From positions 31,424,122 through 31,488,121 of the forward strand of contig NC_092794.1 of the NCBI RefSeq assembly GCF_918797505.1: DNA of 64,000 nt, written 5' to 3'. The position numbers and the translations under genes are program-made. Below are positions 35,153 through 47,295 of the stretch, piece by piece. Numbering within the stretch: the first letter of the stretch is position 1; the number at the start of each line of letters is the position of its first letter. The stretch is from Bemisia tabaci. Lineage: Eukaryota > Arthropoda > Insecta > Hemiptera > Aleyrodidae. The notes beneath the pieces were generated by a model that saw nothing but the letters and a program-made list of their open reading frames with translations, was not told where the DNA came from and made no database searches.

Positions 35153-35520
35153 TAATGACACCCTCTACCTACTAGCCGCTGAAAATTTGCTGACCAATTT
35201 CTTTAAAGTTTAACTAATCTTCATTTCTTCAACGGATTCAAATTCAGCTCGCAATCCTGATGAGTAATATGTATAATAATAAGTAATTATATCGGTAAGT
35301 TACTGATCAAAACGTGGGCCAAACGTGATAGCGGCCAGACATGTGTTAATGACACCCTCCTTCTACTGGTAGAGGATAATTTGCCGACTAACTTCTTTAC
35401 CGTTTCTAAAATGTTCTACTATTTCAACGGATTTGGATTCAGCTTGCAATCCCGGTGAAAAATATATGTAATTACAAGTAGGTATATCGGTAAGCTACCG
35501 ATTAAAAAAATTGGAGGAAT
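35153..35520. repeat. Two diverged about 185-bp tandem units
   Basis: Both begin GTTAATGACACCCTC and proceed through AACGGATT(C/T), CAGCT(C/T)GCAATCC, TATATCGGTAAG(T/C)TACxGAT. The mirror copy lies in the right arm at about 45240-45605. Confidence 0.8.
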
Positions 35521-37701
35521 GTGATAGAAAGTATTTTAAAAGCGCTGAAGACATTCGCGAGTTTTGCGATACCATACTTTTTCAATATACCTACTCATAA
35601 TTATTCAAATTTTTCATCAGACTTCGAGTGCAAGACCGCTCTGGGCGACAAAGCTGTCGCGTTAGCGTATACCTACTTTGTGCCGTGCGACTCTGTTAGT
35701 ACATTTTTTTTAATTCGAGAGTCACGAAGACACTTTGTCCCACGTTTTCATAAAGAAATAGCCAGATTTCTCTGAGAAGAAGTGACGTTAATTAATTAAA
35801 AAAATTGGAAACTTCCTTTACCACAGTCATTAACTGGAGAATTAAGAGGGAATGAGAGATCACCCCGAAGTTGCTATGTTCAAGGAATCTGTGGTCATTA
35901 TGAACAGAAAATTAAGTCTCCGTAGTTTTTCCTTCATATTTTTCATAGAGATTTAATGAATTTACTGTCAAGGAGTTTATCTTCTAATGGTTGGCGTTTA
36001 TGGAACCAATCATTAACTCAGAAATCGTGTACTCCCATTGTCACTGGAATAGTGTCTCTTCACCAAAGGTGGTCTAGTTTATCCAAAATTTCTTAAAAAC
36101 CTTTATAGCTCCTAAATTTAGAGACTGTGCTTAGGGTTTTCGATTACAAATTCTGGAAAGTGAAATCCAAGCGCTTAAGTACTGAAATTGACTTGAGGTA
36201 TCATGATTGCTGGAGGTATGAAATTTTATGCCCAATTCCCTAAGTGCAAGGTGAAGTAATGCAGAGAAAATTGATTTCTTGCCTAAACCCGGGTTTTTTT
36301 TTTCCTTTTTTTTTTTTTTGTTGAGATTAGTAACTTTCGCTTAACTGTTAGCCCTGCCCTCCCTTTCCCCACTTGCAGGATTGTAGAATAAAAAGGAATG
36401 CATGAAATGCAAAAGAATATTAAAAAATACTCAGTTGGAATAGCAGTGAATAAATGAATTAAAGACTAAGAGAAAAATGAGTAGGTAATAAAAAAGGGAA
36501 AAAAACAATGAAACATATGAAAAACCGGTGGATAAAACGTGTTTTGATACACGGCAAGGACGGAAATTTGAAGAAAGTTTTTGACGTATTCGAATTGCAG
36601 TTGCATATTTAGTTGCATTCAATTTTAAGAACATGAATATCATATTTCATAGCCTGATGCGTTTAATATTGGTAACGAGGGAAGGGGGTGGAGGATCAAG
36701 CAAAACCCAGAAGAGGAGGGGGGTAGTGAAGAAAAATTAATGGAAACGTGTGATAACAATATTTCAGAGGGAGAAATTGCCGCGGCCTAGGTGGACAATT
36801 AACTGAAATGATCGGTTACCGAGCGAAACATGTCAAGAAATTGACAAGACGAAAAAATTAACCGTCAGGGTGTTTCGTCGTTTTCACCCTCATCTTACTG
36901 GCGTGTCAACGAACTGTGCTCGGCTGGTAGTGCATTCAGACGACCTGGTGCAGCCCGCGGGTAGCGAAGGAGCCGAGGGATGGACAAGGAGGATGACTCA
37001 ACGGTCAACCATGGGTCAACGTGGACCGTATGCAGGATTCGCAGCCCAGCGGGCCGCGGCGCGCCCGACCAGGCGACCACTGAGCGATGAGAGGGAATAA
37101 GGAGGGAATAAACTGGCGTTCTTCATTTGCCTCTCAAGATGGGATATGAATACGAGTGTCATTGGCATCGCCTCTCTGAGGGCAATCGAATTAGACGGCT
37201 AATCCGTCGCGTTCTGGGATGAGTATCGCTTTCGCCGCGATATGCCTCAGGTATCGAGAACTAAGAGCGGGCGCCGGACATAAAGGTTTGGGTTTGCGAA
37301 CGGAGAGGGCATTCGAAACAAAAGGCCTCTCAACTCGCAAGCGAGGAGGCGATGCATATGAAATCCTGGAAATCGGTGTTCGCTCTTGAGAACCCTCTCG
37401 ACCCGAAAAGTCGAGGATCGAACCCGGGACATCACTATCATGGAGCCAGTACGTGTGCAGTAGGGCTCCGGACTCTGCTGAAACCTTCAGGCCGATAAAG
37501 CGGTACTAGAGGCTGCTTCAGTGTTGCCACGCGCCGCACGACCAAATCACACGCCGAAAACGCAACTTTTGGGAATTTTTTACGCCCTTCCTATTGCGCA
37601 TTCGGGAAAACGGCTCAAATTGACCTCTAGAATTGGTCCATAGAGTCTGTAAAAAAAAAATTCAGCCCAATCGGAGGCGGCAGGTCCGTTAGTTGCCCTT
37701 G

Positions 37702-38547
37702 TTAGTGTCAAGTCTCTGTATCGGAAACGCTTGGATTCCTAGTAGCCAAAATATTATTTTTAATACTTATCGAAATAGCAATTTAATATGTATCCAAATA
37801 GCTATAAAATAGGGTATAAAATAGCTGAAAATAGATTTAAAATATCCTATCTAAATACCCTATATAGTGTCCTTTTTTTCAACTATAAATACCGTATTTT
37901 ATAGCTTTCTCTACAGCTATAAAATAGGTATCTGAATAGCTATTTAATAGGTATATGGAAACCTATTAAAAAGGTATTTTACTTTCGAAAGAGAAGGAAC
38001 CAAAATTGAGACCTTGAAAATCATAAGGTGTTGTGCATTGATACGTAGCCAAGATTGTGCAACTGTATACGATAAATGCAGTAAATCAAAACCATGTAGA
38101 GGCGAAACTTTTTTCGCAAAAATTCCCTGGGCTATATGCTGATTTTTTTTTTTTTTTTTTTTTTTTGCATTGAAGTTTGCAATTCTATATGATTTTGGTC
38201 TGCAAAAAATAAAGTTGCTCTATCATAGCAACGTTGCAATGCACTTATCATCTTATGGTTCTCAAGGCTGCAACTAAGAAAAAATAGTAAGAAAATTCAC
38301 TAACATGTTTAAGAAAATACACAATAATTCTTGGGTTTCTAAAATTTGAAGGTTAAATGATGCAATTTATTCCACCCATTTAGTGTTTTAAATTATTCAC
38401 TTTCCCATAAAGTACATGACTTCCCTTAATTAAATAGTCCAAATAAAGTCTTAAAGTCAATAAAGACTTTTTGTGAAAATATTGTCCGCAATATTCTTAA
38501 ATGATGTAAAGGTGGCGGATTTTGCACGGATATTTTCGGAAGATTAG
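37702..38547. other. Palindrome spacer, AT-rich part
   Basis: 37740-37985 is rich in repeated AAATAGCTAT/AAATAGG motifs, possibly subterminal repeats of an undetected MITE. A MITE lies at 38012-38267. The rest shows nothing. Confidence 0.45.
38012..38267. mobile_element. MITE with CCTTGAAAATCATAAG tips
   Basis: Imperfect inverted ends (CCTTGAAAATCATAAGGTGT against the inverse of TTATGGTTCTCAAGG) extend inward through a TTGTGCATTG / GCAATGCAC pair and a GATTGTGCAAC / GTTGCTCTATC pair. The inner part resembles the interior of the GGATTGCATTTTGC MITEs. A T run of about 25 bases lies at about 38142-38167. Confidence 0.6.
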
Positions 38548-39280
38548 ATGCTGTTCTTACTGAGACCAAGATGAAAGGGCACGGGTCAGAGAATTATGGT
38601 GACTATGATCTGTTCTACAGCGGCGTGGCCAAAGAGCAGCGTGCTCAGCAAGGAGTAGCAATACTCTTGCGGAAAAGCCTACGTAAGTTTGTGGGCACTT
38701 GGGAGGCCGTCAACCAGCGAATTATCACAATGAACCTCAACCTATACGGACATAAGATCACGCTGCTCGGAGTGTACGGTTCGGTTAGGTTAGGTTAGGT
38801 TGCGTGTAAGGACCAATCTTTGAAGATCTGAATGATGAAATCCTGAACGTTGGTGCTGGCAGGGAAGCCATTCTTATGGGTGATTTGAACAGCAGAACGG
38901 GACGACGAGTCAACTGTAAAGTTGTCGGACCGTTTGGAGAGGATGCTGTTAATGATAACGGTGATCGGCTCATCTCAATTTGTCCTCAAAGTGAGAAGAG
39001 AATTTTGAATGGCTTTTTTCAACACAAAGACATCCATAAGTATACCTGGGTCCAGCCAGCGCGAGGATTGAAATCCATCATCGATCATGTGATTGTAAAG
39101 CGCTACTAAGCTGAAATTGCAGCAAGTTAGAGTGTGCAGGGGACTCTCTTGCGGCAGTGACCATCATTTCCTCCGAGCAGATATAGCGTTTCCTGTTAAA
39201 GCAGGTGCCTGATCAATAGCAGGGACCGGGGATGCAAGAGCGTGAGGTAAGATACAACATCGAAAGTTTGGAGCACCTTA
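38548..39280 (+). pseudogene. LINE APE-type endonuclease fragment with a TTAGG insertion (copy 1)
   Basis: Two open pieces encode an AP-endonuclease-like domain of an RTE-like LINE. 38571-38785 covers the catalytic-glutamate region (TETKMKGHGSENYGDYDLFYSG) onward to ITLLGVYG. 38870-39109 covers MGDLNSRTGRR through a W-V-Q-P motif to SIIDHVIVKRY. Between them the frame is broken at a run GGTTAGGTTAGGTTAGGTT (38783-38801), exactly four telomeric units. The fragment begins abruptly at 38548 and ends at 39280, where the palindrome's right arm begins. It is nearly identical, in reverse, to 50517-51250. Confidence 0.85.
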
Positions 39281-42200
39281 CAAGGGGAACTTACGGACCT
39301 GCCGCCTCCGATTGGGCTGAATTTTTTTTTTACAGACTCTATGGACCAATTCTAGAGGTCAATTTGAGCCGTTTTCCCGAATGCGCAATAGGAAGGGCGT
39401 AAAAAATTCCCAAAAGTTGCGTTTTCGGCGTGTGATTTGGTCGTGCGGCGCGTGGCAACACTGAAGCAGCCTCTAGTACCGCTTTATCGGCCTGAAGGTT
39501 TCAGCAGAGTCCGGAGCCCTACTGCACACGTACTGGCTCCATGATAGTGATGTCCCGGGTTCGATCCTCGACTTTTCGGGTCGAGAGGGTTCTCAAGAGC
39601 GAACACCGATTTCCAGGATTTCATATGCATCGCCTCCTCGCTTGCGAGTTGAGAGGCCTTTTGTTTCGAATGCCCTCTCCGTTCGCAAACCCAAACCTTT
39701 ATGTCCGGCGCCCGCTCTTAGTTCTCGATACCTGAGGCATATCGCGGCGAAAGCGATACTCATCCCAGAACGCGACGGATTAGCCGTCTAATTCGATTGC
39801 CCTCAGAGAGGCGATGCCAATGACACTCGTATTCATATCCCATCTTGAGAGGCAAATGAAGAACGCCAGTTTATTCCCTCCTTATTCCCTCTCATCGCTC
39901 AGTGGTCGCCTGGTCGGGCGCGCCGCGGCCCGCTGGGCTGCGAATCCTGCATACGGTCCACGTTGACCCATGGTTGACCGTTGAGTCATCCTCCTTGTCC
40001 ATCCCTCGGCTCCTTCGCTACCCGCGGGCTGCACCAGGTCGTCTGAATGCACTACCAGCCGAGCACAGTTCGTTGACACGCCAGTAAGATGAGGGTGAAA
40101 ACGACGAAACACCCTGACGGTTAATTTTTTCGTCTTGTCAATTTCTTGACATGTTTCGCTCGGTAACCGATCATTTCAGTTAATTGTCCACCTAGGCCGC
40201 GGCAATTTCTCCCTCTGAAATATTGTTATCACACGTTTCCATTAATTTTTCTTCACTACCCCCCTCCTCTTCTGGGTTTTGCTTGATCCTCCACCCCCTT
40301 CCCTCGTTACCAATATTAAACGCATCAGGCTATGAAATATGATATTCATGTTCTTAAAATTGAATGCAACTAAATATGCAACTGCAATTCGAATACGTCA
40401 AAAACTTTCTTCAAATTTCCGTCCTTGCCGTGTATCAAAACACGTTTTATCCACCGGTTTTTCATATGTTTCATTGTTTTTTTCCCTTTTTTATTACCTA
40501 CTCATTTTTCTCTTAGTCTTTAATTCATTTATTCACTGCTATTCCAACTGAGTATTTTTTAATATTCTTTTGCATTTCATGCATTCCTTTTTATTCTACA
40601 ATCCTGCAAGTGGGGAAAGGGAGGGCAGGGCTAACAGTTAAGCGAAAGTTACTAATCTCAACAAAAAAAAAAAAGGAAAAAAAAAACCCGGGTTTAGGCA
40701 AGAAATCAATTTTCTCTGCATTACTTCACCTTGCACTTAGGGAATTGGGCATAAAATTTCATACCTCCAGCAATCATGATACCTCAAGTCAATTTCAGTA
40801 CTTAAGCGCTTGGATTTCACTTTCCAGAATTTGTAATCGAAAACCCTAAGCACAGTCTCTAAATTTAGGAGCTATAAAGGTTTTTAAGAAATTTTGGATA
40901 AACTAGACCACCTTTGGTGAAGAGACACTATTCCAGTGACAATGGGAGTACACGATTTCTGAGTTAATGATTGGTTCCATAAACGCCAACCATTAGAAGA
41001 TAAACTCCTTGACAGTAAATTCATTAAATCTCTATGAAAAATATGAAGGAAAAACTACGGAGACTTAATTTTCTGTTCATAATGACCACAGATTCCTTGA
41101 ACATAGCAACTTCGGGGTGATCTCTCATTCCCTCTTAATTCTCCAGTTAATGACTGTGGTAAAGGAAGTTTCCAATTTTTTTAATTAATTAACGTCACTT
41201 CTTCTCAGAGAAATCTGGCTATTTCTTTATGAAAACGTGGGACAAAGTGTCTTCGTGACTCTCGAATTAAAAAAAATGTACTAACAGAGTCGCACGGCAC
41301 AAAGTAGGTATACGCTAACGCGACAGCTTTGTCGCCCAGAGCGGTCTTGCACTCGAAGTCTGATGAAAAATTTGAATAATTATGAGTAGGTATACCCTTG
41401 CAGCAAAAGGTGCTAGTTCTAATTTCGTCCAGAGGCCCGTTGGAACCTTTGCTTTTTGAATTCTTGCGTTAGAAGTCTTTTTGCATGTTTTTAGTCACCT
41501 AAAACTAGAAGGTAAGCGGGTGTTGACCCAAGTCGACCCTCGCTCAACCTTTCCGAGAAAACGGGTCCTTGCGAAGGGTTCGCTGGTTCCGATGCGGTCC
41601 GCCTTATTGTTCCGCGAGGATCGTATATTGACAGGAGTCAGGTAGTCAATAACTTCTCTCTCTCTCTTTCCAACCGAAGGAGGTAGTCACAGTAAGTGGA
41701 TAAACGGTCACATCTGTATGTTCTTTTGTTTCTGCCACAGTTGAAGGCTACCCTAAAGTCCATTTTGAGGGGCCAAGGTGCGGAATGAAACATCATTTGT
41801 GGATGTTGTTCTGTATCTCCAAATATTGAAGGCAACCTTTGAGTTTTTGAGATTTTCTTTCGTAATATGTGGATCCTCTCATCACTCAAAGATGGTTATT
41901 GTACATACTGACAGGCGTGTAGTTGTTTTTTGAGCATACTATTGATTTAATCGATGATTTTCCTTCGCATAGGTATGTTACAAACAAAATATTGATTTAA
42001 TTTAGAATTTTTCTTCAGTGCTCTTCCGAGTAAAATGTTGAAATCGAATTAAAATTTCCGAATGATAAATATGGATCAAATCGGATATGCCACTCAAAAC
42101 TCCTGAAAACCAAATTTCCTGTCATTCTAATCCTAAACACCTACTTAGATTATTTTTTTCTATCTGCAGTAGCAATTTCTTTGTACAGTGCAATCTATTC

Positions 42201-42407
42201 AGAACAACAAAATAATGTGCCAAAATGGCATAATAAACCAAAAAAACCTATCAAACCGGAATTTGAAGATGACACTGAAAATGAAATATGAAGATTATCG
42301 TTGAGTAATCATTAAGTCTAGATTTCGGTGGACAACTTTCCCTTGACCCAACTAGCATTTCTCAGCGGAAAAATCGCTATATATTGCGATTTTATCAATC
42401 CCAGATT

Positions 42408-42552
42408 AATTGGACTTCATTTTGCAATTTGGAACTATAATTTCTAGTCCGGTTTAAAAACAACGTATGTGCCATTGGTTTCCTTATGCACATAAGTGTT
42501 TTTTCAAATGAGCCAGAGTTTATAGTTCCAAATTGCAAAATGCAGTCCAATT
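42408..42552. mobile_element. MITE with AATTGGACTTCATTTTGCAA tips
   Basis: Inverted ends of about 33 bp (AATTGGACTxCATTTTGCAA, TTTGGAACTATAA) bound 145 bp. It is related at the tip to the GGATTGCATTTTGC MITEs at 22480 and 47667. Confidence 0.85.
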
Positions 42553-43184
42553 GCAGACAAGAATGAAGATGCAAGATAGAATAACTTTAATATAAACCGA
42601 GTGTTGCGGGCTCTGTGGCCGCTGAGCGGCACAACCCCCAGTAAGCGCTTCCCGCTTTCAAGCGGCACATCCTGCGTCCTGCTTCACTAAAAGTAGTCGC
42701 ATGAGAGGAATGAATATGAGGAAAAAAAGTAGAAAAAACGAATTATATCAATTACGCGATGAGCACTCTCAATGGCACATGTACATGGTGTTTCGGAAAA
42801 GTATTCAACTGACCGTGTTGAATTTCGCAAATAAAACCTCACGGAAGTGACGGTTCTTCATTTTTCACTGCCACTAAAAATATTAGACAGACTTTCAGTT
42901 CCCAAAATCCTGAAGTGCTATTTGAAGAACCGAACATGAGAACAAGAATAGTTCATAATCGTATTCAAATTCCTTCAACATGTGACAACTCTGCGAAGGG
43001 CTTGTTCGAGGAGGACGATATTTTCCGGAAACAAAAAGAGTGGACCGCGTGGTCGCGCACCCCCATTCATTCCGAAGGGTTGGAGAGACGATCAGACGGC
43101 GAGACGCGAGACGGGAGGAAGGAGAAAGGCGAAAGGATGGCCGCGGTGCCCAAGGACTTTTTCACGCGGAGTTTGGGAATATGC

Positions 43185-43254
43185 GGCCAGCCAAGGCCGG
43201 CTTCCAGTCAGCTGATAATCGAGTTGTCTTAACTCTGGGTATAAAGGGACTCTA
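43185..43254. mobile_element. Truncated end of the 16.5-kb hAT family
   Basis: The 70 bases ending CTGGGTATAAAGGGACTCTA match 16915-16983, including CAGTCAGCTGATAATCGAG. The other end is absent within the host element, so this is a solo terminus. Confidence 0.85.
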
Positions 43255-44025
43255 GTTGTAACATTCACTACACCGGCTCGACTTGAACCCAAGGCCCAAG
43301 GTCAAACTCGGACTCTGTCTAAGAAGGCCGCAGCCTGTGTAGGTACCATAAACCTGTCAAAGCGGCGCAACAAGCGGATGACATGGGTTCTTCCGCCCTC
43401 TGGCCTATCAGCAACCCTCGATACCGAGATCCTGCCCTATTGTCTCTCACCTACCTAAATCTGACCCTCAGAATTTAAAGATAGCAAGAATACAATTTTT
43501 TTCATTATTCCACAAACCTTATTACAGTTTACATTTTTGGATTCACGGTGAAATTTTGAGCAAAATGGAGGTCAAACTAATGAAAATACATGATTCTACG
43601 GTACACTAGGCTCCATATCACTACTGCTGCATTTACAACTCGTTGAATGCTATTTCCGTTACATATCAACATATTACGAAGAAATTTAGTTCATTGTAAT
43701 ATACTTTTTTAGCAAAATGTAAATTTACTAAGAAAGTTGAAATCGAACGCGAACTGAGAAATTTCATCGAGTTTTTTTGGAGCTCCATTTGGTCGAGAAG
43801 AGAGGGAGAAAAGGGTGACTAATTGAGAATGAGATCTTTTGGGACCGCCTTTAGACTGCCAGCTGCACGGCCCATGACGGCCCACGCTTTGACAAGATTT
43901 TCTCGAGTCTCAAAACATGATTCTCCGACCAGATAGTTTAGTGGCGTCCAAACGCGTCGAGTTAACGCTCTTATTGTATCTTCATCTACTTTGCAAAAAG
44001 CCGACAAAAACCTCACTTCTGCCGC

Positions 44026-44263
44026 GCTAAGGAAAAATGCCGTTTGAGCCTACAGACGTTGCCATATTTTCTTCAATAACTAAGGAATTCACTGGAAAAT
44101 TCTGGATATTTTTGTTCCAATTTTTCAGACAATTTTGTTCCCAATTTAATCTTAAATATCGGAAAATTTTGAGGAAAAATACGCGTAACTTTCTTCAAAA
44201 ATACATGTTTTATTTGGGGAAATTCGGCAACTTTCGAATGTTTATACGGCGTTTTTCCTTAGC
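44026..44263. mobile_element. MITE with GCTAAGGAAAAATGCCGT tips (copy 1)
   Basis: The ends GCTAAGGAAAAATGCCGTTT and the inverse (ATACGGCGTTTTTCCTTAGC) bound 238 bp. A related copy is at 47056-47295. Confidence 0.85.
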
Positions 44264-45825
44264 ACCGCGCGCAGACTTGAAGGCATAGTTTTGAAATTCA
44301 CTAGGGGAGGCATCCAAGCGCCCTCATTGTTACTGCGTGGGAGTTCAGTCAAAACAGTTCGCAAAAAGCCGAAAATCGCCTCATTTTAAAGGCAGTGTTT
44401 CTTGAAAAACACGACTTACTCTTGTGAGTTGCTCATATTCGGATTCAGATTATTTTTCTGCGTTAATTGATGAATAGAAACCTTATGTTACAATTCGATC
44501 CGGGAATCCCCTCCCCTCTTTCCTTGTTCCTTTCCTGGACTATGAGGAGTCCCACCGGGACCAACGTCTGGTGCCTCCACTCCTAAAACCCCCATTTTCT
44601 CCACGCTCACTTTTCGTATTTTTACTTTTAGTCAGTATATGCTCATCGAACCTTCCAGTTGGTCATAGTTGATTCGATTTCCACTCTTCATTTTAGTTTT
44701 CAACTGTTTGACCCTTCTGGTAACAAAGTGTGTCGAATAAAATCTTGACGTAACTTGCCTGCAAGTTCTGCAACCATCAAAGCAGCGACCAAACTAATTC
44801 TGATGGATTGAAATGTCGACTCGACTCCCCTGAAAAATCTGCAACCCACGGTTTTTCAACACATCTGTGGTGTCAGCGAGAGAAGGATGGAATGATACAT
44901 TCTTCATTCCTCTTGAGCCCCCAGTTAATGAAGCGAGACGACCTTTTTTCGACCGCCTACTGTGATCCTTGTTTTCGAGTTCGCCTCCACTCACTCCGAT
45001 TCTACCTGCCTATAAGCAGGTAGATTTTCGAAAGGCCTCCTTCCAACATTATCCTCCTAATTAGCCTTCTTTTAGCTCAGAAAGTAGCCTGCTAATAGTA
45101 TTGGAACCTTCCAATGTTCACCGGCGAATAGCCTGCTATTAGGTCAGATAGTAGCACCTTTTGCTGCAAGGGTATTGAAAAAGTATGGTATCGCAAAACT
45201 CGCGAATGTCTTCAGCGCTTTTAAAATACTTTCTATCACATTCCTCCAATTTTTTTAATCGGTAGCTTACCGATATACCTACTTGTAATTACATATATTT
45301 TTCACCGGGATTGCAAGCTGAATCCAAATCCGTTGAAATAGTAGAACATTTTAGAAACGGTAAAGAAGTTAGTCGGCAAATTATCCTCTACCAGTAGAAG
45401 GAGGGTGTCATTAACACATGTCTGGCCGCTATCACGTTTGGCCCACGTTTTGATCAGTAACTTACCGATATAATTACTTATTATTATACATATTACTCAT
45501 CAGGATTGCGAGCTGAATTTGAATCCGTTGAAGAAATGAAGATTAGTTAAACTTTAAAGAAATTGGTCAGCAAATTTTCAGCGGCTAGTAGGTAGAGGGT
45601 GTCATTAACTCGGATTCCGCTGACGGAGAGAACCCCAAAAGTAAGCACAATGGGAACAGTCGCGCGTCGCAGCCGGTCGAGGGCCAGCAGACCGGCGAGG
45701 CGCGGTGGGAAGATCCGGCGGTGCTATTCGAAGAAGCGCCCCCGGACCGTTTGGTGGCCGAACCAAGAAGCCGGAGTTGTCTGAAATTTCTTCTTCCATA
45801 AGCGCCCAGCCCCGTTACAAACTAG

Positions 45826-45915
45826 AGGCTTCAAAGAGACTCATCGATTGCCCCGACTTAAACCGCTGGCCCATGAGAGGGCCAGGAAAGGCATCGATGA
45901 ACCTCTTTGAAGCCT
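45826..45915. other. 90-nt hairpin, pre-miRNA-like (right-arm copy)
   Basis: This is the mirror copy of 34845-34934. A few bases differ near the loop (TTAAACCGCTGGCCC), and the stem is preserved. Confidence 0.45.
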
Positions 45916-45994
45916 GTGGTTGGTATGTGGGCTGGACGCTATACTGATGCGGTATGGATTTGCTAATCACAAATTTTCGGATTTTTACCATCAT

Positions 45995-47055
45995 TAGTGG
46001 CTGCTTACAAAGCTCATTATAAGTTAAAAAACGGTGAAATTTCGATTTTAGGAGCAACCGAGCGGAGGGATTGGGCATTGCCAAGCGAAGTGAGAGTGAC
46101 TTAGGAGAAAAAAAAAATGTCTCTTAATGTGCAAGGCATGTGCTCGGTTTGTACACATTTTTGAACATCTAGCGTCCAGTCCCTATCACTCACTGAAATA
46201 TCAAAAATAGAGGGTTAAAATGCTCAAACAATCGGATAAATCACGATATATTGGCTGTGTGCGCGTCGGGTAAATTTTCTTATCTTTCAAAATATTTTTG
46301 GCTACCTTGGTTTTTTTTACATGGAACCATTTAGGACGTGCAACATTTTTTTTGGTCGATTGAAAAAAATAAGTCCCACCCTAGACACGCTTACACTTTT
46401 CAGCATTCACATCAAAGTGCATCGCTGGTGATTCCGTGCTGAGGAATAACGCCGCATAATCATTCGAGTGATGCCAAATTTCCTCCAAAAGTTTTGAATT
46501 ATAGTAGGGCCCACGAAGGATGATCCCTGAGCCGCGGATATTTCTTCCAAACACTGGCAGCAGTGAGACACCCCCGTCCGGACCGAGACTGGAGCTCGCG
46601 CGACAATGCCGAGCCGAGCCACAATAGAACCTTAATTACTTACGCGTAATTACCAATATCACCGTCCTACTAGAATGATCCAAAATTTTTTGAAAATTGC
46701 TAAAAAAAGTTTTTAGGTAGAGTTTCCTCACTCTCTGTTAAAGCACGAGTAAAAAAAGGCCTCATATATAAAAATCTGTCAAATAGAAAAGAAGTTACAG
46801 TTTGAGATACTATATGAGATAAATAAAAATTTAACTTCGCTATAAAAAGGAGAAAAAAGGAAAAAATAAAAAGTGTAAATTACAAGTAAACATCATTTAG
46901 TTCAGAATTTCACAAGCAATTCAACCATGTAATGGACGAAGAGATTGGGGCAAAATTACAGGAAATTGATCTTTTACGAAAGGGCTTCCTTTTAAGAAAA
47001 TTTGACCTGAAGATAGGGGTGGAATAGGAGCGGTTCGCATATAATACCTATTTTA
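45995..47055. other. No gene seen; half of an inverted pair
   Basis: The block at about 46505-46535 (TAGTAGGGCCCACGAAGGAT) is inverted at about 47370-47400, bracketing about 850 bp that include the MITE at 47056. The flanking blocks carry similar TGCCAAATTTCC motifs. No gene is seen. Confidence 0.45.
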
Positions 47056-47295
47056 CCCTGCTAAGGAAACGCCGTATGAGCCTTTAGCCGATGCCAAACT
47101 TCCGTTGACTAAATAAGAATTTTCAGGGAAATCAGTGAATAGTTTCCCTCCAATTTTTCAGAGAATTTTATTCGCTGTCAGCTCTAAATCATCTGAAAAT
47201 TTCAAGAGAAAATATGCCCAATTCTGCTTGAAAACAAGGCATTTAATTGGAGGAAATTTGGCAACTCGCGAATGTTCATACGGCGTTTTTACCCA
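47056..47295. mobile_element. MITE with CCCTGCTAAGGAAACGCCGT tip (copy 2)
   Basis: This is related to 44026-44263: the tip CTAAGGAAACGCCGTATGAG and the inverse TCATACGGCGTTTTT bound about 240 bp. The preceding CCC makes the full tip CCCTGCTAA, the same nine bases that start the 4.7 kb element at 58505. Confidence 0.7.

Larger units (their letters stand above)
34766..37701. repeat. Giant palindrome, left arm
   Basis: These 2.94 kb are almost identical to the reverse complement of 39281-45994 once the 3.78 kb element in the right arm is set aside (2936 against 2934 bp). Open frames in the arm appear twice, as mirror images, and are not supported as genes. The arm contains an about 185-bp tandem duplication (35153-35520), a 90-nt hairpin (34845-34934), a truncated tRNA-like B box near 37410-37445 and the intact empty target site TA at 35586-35587. 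The near identity of the arms implies recent duplication or gene conversion. Confidence 0.95.
41395..45172. mobile_element. 3.78-kb DNA element, CCCTTGCAGC tips, TA TSD
   Basis: A perfect 21-bp inverted tip beginning CCCTTGCAGCAAAAGGTGCT stands at 41395 and, inverted, ends at 45172. TA occurs on both sides (41393-41394 and 45173-45174). The left palindrome arm retains the uninterrupted site with a single TA, which proves the boundaries. Near the right end, palindromic motifs of the form GCCTGCTA/TAGCAGGC and AATAGCCTGCTATTAG recur. I see no transposase gene inside. The element itself carries smaller elements (42408-42552, 43185-43254, 44026-44263). Confidence 0.92.
39281..45994. repeat. Giant palindrome, right arm (interrupted)
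   Basis: This is the mirror of 34766-37701. It is split at 41395-45172 by a transposon with a TA duplication. Its first about 300 bp (39281-39580) also match the reverse complement of 50197-50517. It holds the mirror copies of the truncated tRNA-like promoter (near 39525-39570, CCCGGGTTCGATCC), the tandem units and the 90-nt hairpin. Confidence 0.95.

Noticed and set aside
36431..37441. Mirror-image open frames of 60-80 codons in both palindrome arms
   Set aside because: They appear twice only because the arms are near-identical inverted copies. None has recognisable motifs, and several overlap on opposite strands.
43261..43330. Another tRNA-like segment (GACTTGAACCCAAGG)
   Set aside because: A B-box-like word occurs, but there is no A box at the right distance and no cloverleaf pairing.
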